Shown piece by piece: positions 26,274 through 33,241 of a DNA stretch of 64,000 nucleotides (position 1 is its first letter; the number at the start of each line of letters is the position of its first letter). This DNA is from CALCHA01 sp035548175 (GTDB lineage Bacteria; Planctomycetota; Phycisphaerae; WQYP01), in the NCBI GenBank assembly GCA_035548175.1, contig DASZTO010000057.1, positions 62,001 through 126,000 of the forward strand, given 5' to 3'. The notes below the pieces were generated by a model, which was not told where the DNA came from, did no database searches, and saw only the letters and a program-made list of their open reading frames with translations. A program made the position numbers and the translations under genes.

Positions 26274-28082
26274 ATGAGCGAAGCCAAAACCCCCAGCCGT
26301 CCCGCCGCACCCTCCCCCGCAGCCGGAGCACCCAAAATGCCCCCCATTTCCGAGCTCAAAGACCGTCCCCTCGGCCGCGTCCTCATCAAGATGGGCAAAC
26401 TCACCCGCGAGCAGGTCCACCAGGGCCTCACCGTCCAGGCTGACCAGCAGAAAAAAGGCAAACGCACCCCCATCGGCCAGATCCTCGTCGATCTCGGCAT
26501 GATCACCGACCGCGACCGCAACATCGCACTCGCCGCACAAATGGGCTTCGAAATGTACGAGCTCGACGGCAAGGACATCCCCCCCAACGTCATCGACAAA
26601 GTCCCCGCCCAGATGGCCACCTCCTACAAGGTCATCCCCGTCGAGTACGATGAAAAAACCAAATCCCTCAAGGTCGCCCTCGCCTCCCCCGACAACTTCC
26701 GCGCCGTCGACGACCTGCGCACGCTCGTCGGCGCCAAAATCGTCCCCGTTATCGCCGATCCCGACGCCATCAACCGCATGCTCCAGAAGTATTACGACGT
26801 CAAAAAAGAATCGATCAGCTCCCTGCTCGGCGAACTCGGCACCGACGAAACCCTCAAGGCCCTCGAAGGCCGCGGCGAATCCATCGACCTCGAAACTCTC
26901 AAAGAGGCCGCCGATTCCACCCCCGTCAAACGCCTCCTCAACACCGTCCTCCTCCAGGCCATCAAGGAAAAAGCCTCCGACATTCACTTCGAGCCCTTCG
27001 AAGATGAATTCAAGATGCGCTACCGCATCGACGGCGTTCTCTATGAAATGGTCCCGCCGCCCAAGTCCATCGCCATGGCCATCGTCTCCCGTATCAAGGT
27101 CATGGCCAACCTCGACATCGCCGAACGCCGCATGCCCCAGGACGGCCGCATCCCCCTGATCGTCCAGGGCAAATCCATCGACCTCCGCGTCGCCGTCCTG
27201 CCCACCATCTTCGGCGAATCCGTCGTCATGCGTATTCTCGACCGGGGCAACGTCGCACTCGACCTCGATAAAATCGGCATGCGCGACGACGACCTCAAAG
27301 TCTTTCGCCAGCTTATCAACAAGCCCAACGGCATCGTCCTCGTCACCGGTCCCACCGGCTCCGGCAAAACCACCACCCTCTACGCCGCTCTCAACGAACT
27401 CAACTCCATCGAAGACAAACTCATCACCACAGAAGACCCCGTCGAATACGATATCGACGGCATCATCCAGGTCCAGATCAAACCCGAGATCGATCTCACC
27501 TTCGCCGCCTGCCTCCGCTCCATCCTCCGCCAGGACCCCGACATCGTCCTCGTCGGCGAAATCCGCGACAAGGAAACCGCCATCATCGCCGTCCAGGCAT
27601 CCCTCACCGGCCACCTCGTCTTCTCCACCCTTCACACCAACGACGCCCCGTCCTCCGTCGCCCGTATGCTCGATCTGGGCATCGAACCCTTCCTCATCAC
27701 CGCCACCGTCGAGGGCGTCATCGCCCAGCGCCTCGTCCGCCGCATCTGCACCCAGTGCAAAGAGGAATACCAGCCCACCGAAGAACAGCTCATGGAACTC
27801 GAACTCCTCCCCGAAGACGTCAAAGGCCGCATCTTCTTCCGTGGCCGGGGCTGCGACAACTGCAACAACACCGGCTATCGCGGCCGCATGGGCCTCTACG
27901 AAATCATGCTCTTCGACGATGAAATCCGCGACATGGTCATGCAGCACGCCTCCACCAACATCCTCCGCGAAGCTTCCAAAAAACGCGGCATGCGCACGCT
28001 CCGCACCTCCGGCCTCATGAGCATCTACGAAGGCCTCACCACCATCGAAGAAGTCGTCAAACAAACCATCGTCGAAGACTGA
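26274..28082 (+). CDS. PilB/GspE-type assembly ATPase (second copy)
   Basis: A 602-residue extension/assembly ATPase. A Pro/Ala-rich leader of about 25 residues precedes the GspE_N-type domain. The N2 domain has ASDIHFEPFED, and the core carries Walker A GPTGSGKTTTLYAAL, Asp box TTEDPVEYD, Walker B DPDIVLVGEIRDKET and His box GHLVFSTLHTNDA. The zinc motif is CTQC/CDNC. It differs from the first PilB throughout the N-terminal half, so the two likely serve different machines rather than being recent duplicates. No pilC, pilM-Q, pilin or prepilin peptidase gene is in the window. Confidence 0.93.
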   Translation: MSEAKTPSRPAAPSPAAGAPKMPPISELKDRPLGRVLIKMGKLTREQVHQGLTVQADQQKKGKRTPIGQILVDLGMITDRDRNIALAAQMGFEMYELDGKDIPPNVIDKVPAQMATSYKVIPVEYDEKTKSLKVALASPDNFRAVDDLRTLVGAKIVPVIADPDAINRMLQKYYDVKKESISSLLGELGTDETLKALEGRGESIDLETLKEAADSTPVKRLLNTVLLQAIKEKASDIHFEPFEDEFKMRYRIDGVLYEMVPPPKSIAMAIVSRIKVMANLDIAERRMPQDGRIPLIVQGKSIDLRVAVLPTIFGESVVMRILDRGNVALDLDKIGMRDDDLKVFRQLINKPNGIVLVTGPTGSGKTTTLYAALNELNSIEDKLITTEDPVEYDIDGIIQVQIKPEIDLTFAACLRSILRQDPDIVLVGEIRDKETAIIAVQASLTGHLVFSTLHTNDAPSSVARMLDLGIEPFLITATVEGVIAQRLVRRICTQCKEEYQPTEEQLMELELLPEDVKGRIFFRGRGCDNCNNTGYRGRMGLYEIMLFDDEIRDMVMQHASTNILREASKKRGMRTLRTSGLMSIYEGLTTIEEVVKQTIVED

Positions 28083-28100
28083 CGTGGTTACTGGTAATGG

Positions 28101-28181
28101 GTAAGGGGTAATTGGTAATTTGCTGACGCATCAATGGGGCCCCCGCTCTCCGGCGTCACCCAATTACCAATTACCATTTAC
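28101..28181. repeat. Inverted AATTACC-type repeat
   Basis: GGTAATTGGTAATT (28107-28120) faces CAATTACCAATTACC (28161-28175), with matching flanks, making a stem of about 20 bp around a 38-nt GC-rich loop. It lies between the second pilB and a lipoprotein gene, and shares its words with the repeat at 213-240. It could act as a terminator-like structure or be a mobile repeat remnant. Confidence 0.65.
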
Positions 28182-28221
28182 AATTACTCCAACGGCGTGC
28201 CTCCCATAAAGGACACCATCC

Positions 28222-29154
28222 ATGTCTCGTTCCCTCGCCCGCGCCACCCGCCCCCTCCTCCTCGCCGCCCTCACCCTCTGCCTCCCCGCCTGCCTCGACC
28301 GCCGACAAACCGGCCAGCTCAATCCCGATGGCTCCGGAAAAATGACCCTCGATACCTACGTCTCCCCGCCGCCCCCGCAGCTCGGCGCCCCCTCCCAGCC
28401 CGACGCCCTCGACATCGCCAAAGGCATCGCCACGCGCATGGTGCAGGACAGCACCGGCGTCGATGTCTGGAGCAACATCACCTTCGAAAAAACCGCCGAC
28501 GGCCGCGCCCATGTCGTCGGCACCGCCTATTTCCCCGACATCAACAAGCTCGCCCTCGATAACCCCATGGTCTACTCCTGGTCCAAAGACGATAAGGGCG
28601 TCTACACCCTCACTCTGAAACCCCCCGCCAACGATGCGGCCACCCAGGGCCCCCAGAAACTCTCCGACGCCCAGGTCGCTCAAATCATCGCCCAGGGCAA
28701 ATCCGATTACGCCCAGCGCAAGCCCTGGCTCCAGACCGAACTTCAATACCTCAAAGTCGACGCCACCCTCCTCCTCCCCGGCGAAATCACCTCCACCAAC
28801 ATCCTCAACCAGAGTGGACCGAACGCCGTCGAACTCGCCTTCGACGGCCGTGAAATCCTCGACGCGCTCGACAAACTCATGGCCGATGACAAAACCCTCG
28901 CCGACTCCATCCGCGCCGGTCGCCAGCCCGACGCCGACATGGGCTACGTCGTCGAAGCCATGTTCCACCACAAGGGCCCCATCAAGGCCGTCGTCACCGG
29001 CCCCGTCAAACCCCAGTTCGACTACCAATCCGAAGTCGCCGCCGCCAAAGCCGCCGCCCCCGCCATGTACCAGCGCCTCGGCATCGACCCCAATGCCCGC
29101 CCCGCCCCCATGCCCGGCACCATCGCCCCCGCGCCCGTCCCCGCGCCACAGTGA
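28222..29154 (+). CDS. Lipoprotein of unknown function
   Basis: A 310-residue predicted lipoprotein with signal peptide and lipobox (LCLPAC, lipidated Cys at about residue 25). The rest is a soluble periplasmic or surface domain with alternating hydrophobic and charged stretches and a Pro/Ala-rich tail. I recognise no family. AAGGA lies 9 nt before the ATG. It follows the pilB-pilT-pilB run by 139 bp, separated by the AATTACC inverted repeat, so co-transcription is uncertain. Confidence 0.72.
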   Translation: MSRSLARATRPLLLAALTLCLPACLDRRQTGQLNPDGSGKMTLDTYVSPPPPQLGAPSQPDALDIAKGIATRMVQDSTGVDVWSNITFEKTADGRAHVVGTAYFPDINKLALDNPMVYSWSKDDKGVYTLTLKPPANDAATQGPQKLSDAQVAQIIAQGKSDYAQRKPWLQTELQYLKVDATLLLPGEITSTNILNQSGPNAVELAFDGREILDALDKLMADDKTLADSIRAGRQPDADMGYVVEAMFHHKGPIKAVVTGPVKPQFDYQSEVAAAKAAAPAMYQRLGIDPNARPAPMPGTIAPAPVPAPQ

Positions 29155-29299
29155 TCGCCCCATCCGCCCCCAGCGCCAGCAATTCCAGCATCGTCCCCGC
29201 CGCATCCGGCGCATCCGCCTTCACCGGCCGCGCCGCCGCTTGCACCGTCACAAGCGCCTTCGACACGTCGCCTCCTCTTACCCATTCAACCCGCGCCAT
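29155..29299 (-). pseudogene. Possible HPr-like fragment in the intergenic space
   Basis: The minus strand from an ATG at 29299 reads a short stretch, LELLALGADGAITVARG, that resembles the second half of HPr-type phosphocarriers (the LxLxALGAxxG..ITVxAxG part). There is no active-site HARP segment, and the frame degenerates into Arg/Gly/Trp-rich antisense of the lipoprotein gene beyond 29154. At best this is a decayed remnant; it may be chance. The rest of the 29155-29494 gap holds only the hairpin at 29421-29476. Confidence 0.25.
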
Positions 29300-29420
29300 C
29301 TCTCCACGCAAAAAATCCAAACGACCCACCGCCCGCTTGCCAACACAAACACACCCGCGAATCAACCCGCAGCCCTCCCGACTTCCACGATCCCACTCTC
29401 CAGCTCCCGGCTCACCGAAC

Positions 29421-29476
29421 CCCTCCAAGCGCAGGAATCGCAACCGAATTGCGATTCCCGCGGCTTGGAAGGGGGG
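29421..29476. terminator. Long imperfect hairpin between convergent genes
   Basis: A perfect inner stem GGAATCGCAA/TTGCGATTCC with a 5-nt loop CCGAA (29434-29458) is extended by an outer near-complement CCTCCAAGC/GCTTGGAAGG. It sits between the convergent lipoprotein and leuA genes and may serve both. No clear T-tract follows on either strand. Confidence 0.5.
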
Positions 29477-29494
29477 TTCTATAGCATGCGGCCG

Positions 29495-31078
29495 TTACAT
29501 GGGGGTGGCCTGGCTGACGGTTTTTTTCTGAAGGGTGCGGATGCGGTTGATGGCGGCGAGATAGGCCTTGGCGGAAGCTTCGAGGATGTCGGTGGAGATG
29601 CCGCGGCCGCGGACTTTGCGTTGGGAGTGGACGAGTTCGACGGTGGCTTCGCCCTGGGCGTCTTTGCCTTCGGTGACGCTGCGGACTTCGTAGTTGACGA
29701 GCTCGGCGGAGACGCGGGTGATGCGCTGGATGACGGCGAACATGGCGTCGATGGGTCCGTCGCCGATGGCGGCATCGGTGATTTCGTCGCCGTTGGAATC
29801 GATGAGGGCGACGGTGGCGGTGGGCATACCGGAGGTTCCGGCGACGACCTGGACGCTCTTCAATTTGAAAAGTTGCTCGGCGTTTTCGAGCTGCTCTTCA
29901 ACGATGGCTTCGAGGTCTTCATCATAGATTTCCTTTTTCTTGTCGCAGAGGGTTTTGAATTTATCGAAGGCGACGTTGAGCTCGTCCTCGGTCAGGCGGT
30001 AGCCGAGTTCTTCGAGGCGTGTTTTGTAGGCGTGGCGACCGGAGTGTTTGCCCAGGACATTGCGGGACTGGGCCCAGCCGACATCGGCGGGGACCATGAT
30101 TTCGTAGGTGGACTTATGTTTGAGCATGCCATCCTGGTGGATGCCGGACTCGTGGGCGAAGGCGTTTTCGCCGACGATGGCTTTGTTGCGCTGGACGTGC
30201 AGGCCGGTGAGGGCGGAGACGAGGCGGCTGGTGGGGACCAGCTTTTTGGTGTTGATGCGGGTGGCGTAGGGGAAGGTGTCGTGGCGGGTTTTGAGGGCCA
30301 TGACGATTTCTTCGAGGGAGGCGTTTCCGGCGCGTTCACCGATGCCGTTGATGGTGCATTCGACCTGGCGTGCGCCGCCGGCGATGGCGGCCAGGGAGTT
30401 GGCGACGGCCAGGCCGAGGTCGTTGTGGCAATGGGCGGAGAAGATGACTTTGTGAGCGTTGGGGACGTGCTTGATGAGGTAGGCGAACATCTGCTGGTGT
30501 TCCTGGGGCGTGGCGAAGCCGACGGTGTCGGGGCAGTTGATGGTGGTGGCGCCGGCTTCGATGGCCGCGTGGACGACCTCGGCGAGGTAATCGAGCTCGG
30601 TGCGGGAGGCGTCTTCGGGGGAGAATTCGACATCATCGACGTATTCTCGCGCCAGGCGGACGTTCTCCTGGGTCATGCGGATGATTTCTTCCTTGGCTTT
30701 TTTGAGCTTGAAATCGCGGTGGATTTTGGAGGTGGCGCAGAACACGTGGATGCGGCCGCTTTTGGCGTGCCTGACGGCTTCACCCGCGCGGCGCACGTCT
30801 TTTTCGGTGCAGCGCGCCAGGCCCGCGATGGTGCAGGAGGTGATTTCCGCGGCAATGGCGGAGACGGCTTCGAAGTCGCCGGGGGAAGTGATGGGGAAGC
30901 CGGCCTCGATGATGTCGACGCCGAGCTGTTCGAGGGCGCGGGCGATTTCGAGTTTTTCCTTGAGGTTCAGCGATGCGCCGGGGGATTGTTCGCCATCACG
31001 CAGGGTGGTGTCGAAGATGCGGATGGTGGGGATGTCGGTGGGGGGGTGCTGTGGGGGATTGGAGGAGGGGGTGGACAT
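29495..31078 (-). CDS. leuA: 2-isopropylmalate synthase
   Basis: Condenses 2-ketoisovalerate with acetyl-CoA, the first committed step of leucine synthesis. The 527-residue protein starts at MSTPSSNPPQ; the HMGL-like catalytic domain opens with IRIFDTTLRDGEQSPG. Further sites are SAHCHNDLGLAVANSLAA, GIGERAGNASLEEI and HESGIHQDG. The C-terminal regulatory LeuA dimer domain with Ala/Gly/Val-rich strands responds to leucine in characterised enzymes. AAGGAG sits 6 nt before the ATG. No other leu gene is beside it. Upstream are an intrinsic terminator and a short leucine-rich reading frame, which predict transcriptional attenuation. Confidence 0.97.
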   Translation of the reverse strand: MSTPSSNPPQHPPTDIPTIRIFDTTLRDGEQSPGASLNLKEKLEIARALEQLGVDIIEAGFPITSPGDFEAVSAIAAEITSCTIAGLARCTEKDVRRAGEAVRHAKSGRIHVFCATSKIHRDFKLKKAKEEIIRMTQENVRLAREYVDDVEFSPEDASRTELDYLAEVVHAAIEAGATTINCPDTVGFATPQEHQQMFAYLIKHVPNAHKVIFSAHCHNDLGLAVANSLAAIAGGARQVECTINGIGERAGNASLEEIVMALKTRHDTFPYATRINTKKLVPTSRLVSALTGLHVQRNKAIVGENAFAHESGIHQDGMLKHKSTYEIMVPADVGWAQSRNVLGKHSGRHAYKTRLEELGYRLTEDELNVAFDKFKTLCDKKKEIYDEDLEAIVEEQLENAEQLFKLKSVQVVAGTSGMPTATVALIDSNGDEITDAAIGDGPIDAMFAVIQRITRVSAELVNYEVRSVTEGKDAQGEATVELVHSQRKVRGRGISTDILEASAKAYLAAINRIRTLQKKTVSQATPM

Positions 31079-31196
31079 GGGAGACTCCTTGGGTGTTGGA
31101 ATCCGGCAGCATAAACGATTGCGGATTCCGGATGAACCTGGCGAGCGGGGCGTTGGGGTTGAGGAGGGTCGCAGGGCGGGGCCGACGCGACCCCGG

Positions 31197-31231
31197 AAAT
31201 AAAAAACCCCGCGAGTTTGGCTCGCGGGGTT
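31197..31231 (-). terminator. Intrinsic terminator/attenuator in the leuA leader
   Basis: Read on the minus strand: an 11-bp stem AACCCCGCGAG/CTCGCGGGGTT with a 5-nt loop CCAAA, directly followed by TTTTTTATTT. It is about 120 nt upstream of the leuA ATG and downstream of the leader peptide stop, the expected place of an attenuator. The first stem arm (AACCCC) could instead pair with GGGGT after the leader stop, giving a possible antiterminator. Confidence 0.82.
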
Positions 31232-31257
31232 CGGAAAATCGGAAAAAAGGGGGACCC

Positions 31258-31314
31258 CTACGAGCGACTCGTGGTAAGCGGAAGGAGGGGAAGTAGGGGG
31301 GTGCGGTTGATCAT
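31258..31314 (-). CDS. leuL: leu leader peptide
   Basis: An 18-codon reading frame, MINRTPLLPLLPLTTSRS, with five leucine codons in seven (CTA, CTT, CTC, CTT, CTT) interspersed with proline. It ends 27 nt before the terminator stem. The sequence CCCCTAC within it can pair with GTAGGGG overlapping its stop codon, as in 1:2 pause hairpins. Its start codon lies about 7 nt after the -10 element, so it would be translated from a nearly leaderless RNA. By analogy with known leu operons, ribosome stalling at the Leu codons would favour leuA transcription. The frame was read by eye and is far too short for similarity alone to support it; the combination of features does. Confidence 0.8.
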   Translation of the reverse strand: MINRTPLLPLLPLTTSRS

Positions 31315-31321
31315 GGTGATG

Positions 31322-31351
31322 TATATATCGGGGAAAGAGCGGGGAAGTCAA
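31322..31351 (-). promoter_or_regulatory. leuL-leuA promoter
   Basis: On the minus strand TTGACT and TATATA are separated by 18 nt. The -10 ends 7 nt before the leader peptide ATG, so transcription starts at or near that codon. Confidence 0.72.
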
Positions 31352-31470
31352 GAGGAAAGCGCGGGGCGCGGGAGCGGAGGCGAGGCGGCGGGGGTTAGGA
31401 TTGGGTGGGGCGGCGGTGCGTGGGCGGGGGTGCGGGAGGCGAAAGAGGCGAGGTTTGTGCAACTATACAT

Positions 31471-31490
31471 AAGGTATCTTATGGGACCTT
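31471..31490 (+). repeat. Direct repeat, left boundary of the 1-kb island
   Basis: AAGGTATCTTATGGGACCTT. The same 20 bp with one change (A for G at position 13) occurs at 32430-32449 in the same orientation. The sequence is itself an imperfect palindrome (AAGGT...ACCTT). The two copies bracket the small gene and hairpin array. Confidence 0.75.
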
Positions 31491-31502
31491 GAACGGGGGG
31501 GT

Positions 31503-31769
31503 TCAAGGCTTTAAGGCTCGATTCTGCCGGGACTTGGCAGCGGTGTCAACGACTTTTCTTAAAGACGGCAGACGCTGGTTATCGGGCCTAAACGTATGCA
31601 CCCACATACGTACAAATTCAGATATGCTCATATTAAGAGATTGAGACAGCTTAACGAGTCGATCATAATCCTCCCCCTCAAGCCACACACCGAGGAAGGC
31701 ATTGTATGGTTGGCGACAACCCCTTGCAAACAAAGTGTTTGCGGCGATTTTTCGGGCTGAAAACTGCAT
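31503..31769 (-). CDS. Small ribbon-helix-helix-like protein
   Basis: An 88-residue protein. The segment GEDYDRLVKLSQSLNMSIS followed by EFVRMWV matches the general ribbon-helix-helix pattern of a strand, a helix and a serine-capped second helix (NMSISEF), as in CopG/Arc-like DNA-binding proteins and relaxosome accessory proteins. The N-terminal 30 residues are basic. The gene is AT-richer than its surroundings, with an AAGGGA ribosome site 7 nt before the ATG and a good promoter. It is the only gene in the bounded island and ends 13 bp from the left direct repeat. It may be a regulator, an antitoxin-like protein or a mobile-element accessory factor. Confidence 0.65.
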   Translation of the reverse strand: MQFSARKIAANTLFARGCRQPYNAFLGVWLEGEDYDRLVKLSQSLNMSISEFVRMWVHTFRPDNQRLPSLRKVVDTAAKSRQNRALKP

Positions 31770-31801
31770 AAAAAATTCCCTTTCATAAATTTTGCGATTG
31801 G

Positions 31802-31830
31802 TTATAGCGCGTTAACAGTAGTCATGCAAT
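31802..31830 (-). promoter_or_regulatory. Promoter of the RHH-like gene
   Basis: On the minus strand TTGCAT and TATAAC are separated by exactly 17 nt, giving a transcript start about 25 nt before the ATG. It is among the best sigma70-like matches in the window. Confidence 0.65.
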
Positions 31831-31869
31831 GGGTTTATGGGTTTTTCTTGGGTAAGATTTATGGTGAAT

Positions 31870-32323
31870 GGGACCCGGTGTTACAACCCGGGTCCCGAAC
31901 CTCGCCAGGGGAGGGGGCTACACCCCCTCCCCAAGGCGAGCACCCCAGCCCCTGGGGCGGCGGCGGGCTAAACCGCCCGCACGCTCGCCCCAGGGGCAGG
32001 AGGCCAGCTCCCCGCTGGCCAGGGGGGCGAAGCCCCCCTCACCCCCACGGCCCCCACGTCGCTTCGCTCCCCCCCCACCATGGGGGCTTCCAGACTCCCA
32101 GCCCTTGGCCTGCTCGCTCTCAGACGCAGGCGCCGAAGCCAGGCCCAGAGTTCGCCAGGATGAACCCCCCTGCAAGAAAACCGCACACAACGCATGGACG
32201 CACCTCCAAAGGTCCGATAACCACAAAAACATGGAACAAATTCCATAAGATTCATTTTCCCCGAGGAATCCGCAAAACGACACGAGCCCCGTGGCGAGAC
32301 GTTTCCGCCTTGCCACGGGGCTC
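31870..32323. other. Dense array of strong hairpins, candidate structured RNA
   Basis: Consecutive stems can be read. GGGACCCGG/CCGGGTCCC lies at 31870-31896. CTCGCC plus GGGGAGGGGG pairs with CCCCCTCCCC and GGCGAG (31901-31940). A nested pair sits at 31948-31997 with outer arms GCCCCTGGGGCG/CGCCCCAGGGGC and inner GCGGGC/GCCCGC. GGCCAGC/GCTGGCC is at 32002-32020 and AGGGGGGC/GCCCCCCT with a GAA loop at 32021-32039. GCCTGC/GCAGGC is at 32108-32131. A 15-bp stem GAGCCCCGTGGCGAG/CTTGCCACGGGGCTC lies at 32284-32323. Open frames across this stretch look like low-complexity Pro/Gly/Arg sequence, not protein. Strand and function are unknown. Confidence 0.65.
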
Positions 32324-32429
32324 CCAGGGGCCAAGGTCACAATCAAGGCCGCTGGATGTCGCATTGCCACTCCCTACGCCCAGCACCGGACGCGCCGTAA
32401 ATCACTGTCCGACAAGTGTTTACGGATAA

Positions 32430-32449
32430 AAGGTATCTTATAGGACCTT
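32430..32449 (+). repeat. Direct repeat, right boundary of the 1-kb island
   Basis: AAGGTATCTTATAGGACCTT, 19 of 20 bases identical and in the same orientation as 31471-31490. The two repeat starts are 959 bp apart. The bases beyond the repeats do not match. The gap from here to the next gene (32450-32684) shows nothing else I can name. Confidence 0.75.
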
Positions 32450-32684
32450 TGTAGGGGAGGTGAGTTGGCGGGTCGAGGGGGTTTGGGGGTGGCATGGGAG
32501 GGGTGGTTGGGATGGGGCGATGCGGGGTGGGCGTTGACGCGAAGATGAAAGTCTTGCCTCCGCCGCGCACTGGGAGCATACTGACATCACCTGAACGCCG
32601 TGACGTAGCTATGTGAATATATCCGAGGCCGCGCGGTCTCGATGGTGAATGGTCCTTTCAGTCTTCGTTGCACGGGGTACTTCC

Positions 32685-33119
32685 ATGGCCAAATCCAAAG
32701 CCAAGTCCAAGAGCAAGGGCAAAGCCAAAAAAGCAGGGGGGAGCAAAGCCGCGGCGCGCGGCAAAGCGTCCAAGCCTGCCGGTCGCGGCAAGGCGACCGC
32801 CAAACGGGCCGCCAAAAAAGCCCCGGCGAAGAAGGCGGTCGCCAGGAAGAAGCCCGCCATGAAAAAATCGCCGGCGAAAAAGCCAGCGGCGCGCCGGCCT
32901 TCGGGTCCTTCGGCCTCGGCGCCGGTGAAGACATCCGCGGCGCCGGACTCGACGATGGGCGACGTCACGACTCCGGCCGCCACACCGCCGGCCGCACCCG
33001 CGGGGGGGAGCAGCGCTTCGCCGGGCGCGGTTGAGGAACATCACGAGGGGATGGAGGGCGGATCGTCCGGGGGCGGCGATGCGGGACCCGGCGGCGCAGC
33101 GGCGCCGGCTGCTTCCTGA
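32685..33119 (+). CDS. Histone H1-like lysine/alanine-rich protein
   Basis: A 144-residue low-complexity protein. The first 75 residues are mainly Lys, Ala, Ser and Pro with KAKSK, PAKKP and KKAPAKKA repeats, like the DNA-condensing tails of bacterial histone H1/Hc1-like proteins. The second half is Ala/Pro/Gly/Ser-rich and acidic near its end (EEHHEGMEGG). It probably binds DNA through the basic part and is largely disordered. I chose the start MAKSKAKSK; a longer upstream frame has no such character. A perfect terminator follows. Confidence 0.78.
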   Translation: MAKSKAKSKSKGKAKKAGGSKAAARGKASKPAGRGKATAKRAAKKAPAKKAVARKKPAMKKSPAKKPAARRPSGPSASAPVKTSAAPDSTMGDVTTPAATPPAAPAGGSSASPGAVEEHHEGMEGGSSGGGDAGPGGAAAPAAS

Positions 33120-33154
33120 CGCGCCGTTACGCTGGGACTTACAGGCGTGCTCCT

Positions 33155-33185
33155 TCACCCCCCCGCCGGGGGGTGATTTTTTTTT
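33155..33185 (+). terminator. Intrinsic terminator after the H1-like gene
   Basis: CACCCCCC, a short GC loop, GGGGGGTG, then a run of ten T. It is the strongest Rho-independent terminator in the window. Confidence 0.9.
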
Positions 33186-33241
33186 GCGCTTCCGAACGTG
33201 TGCGGTTTGCAGAGCGGCTGCCCGACCTGGAAAATCAGGGC

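Noticed and set aside
29006..29299. A real HPr gene on the minus strand
   Set aside because: Only part of the fold resembles HPr, the HARP active site is missing and the C-terminus is antisense of the lipoprotein gene. I keep it only as a weak remnant.
29300..29500. Replication origin at the skew switch
   Set aside because: Skew switches recur several times in the window without dnaA, DnaA boxes or other origin signs.
32284..32323. Group II intron domain V
   Set aside because: The stem starts GAGC like domain V, but there is no GAAA tetraloop or bulge and no intron ORF; a perfect 15-bp stem is better explained as a terminator or cruciform.
31824..32429. Open frame through the hairpin array
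   Set aside because: The product is Pro/Gly/Arg-rich with no hydrophobic core, and the stems would dominate any mRNA; it looks non-coding.
31471..32449. Integron or insertion sequence with a transposase or integrase
   Set aside because: No recombinase, transposase or attC-like consensus is visible; only a small RHH-like gene is present.
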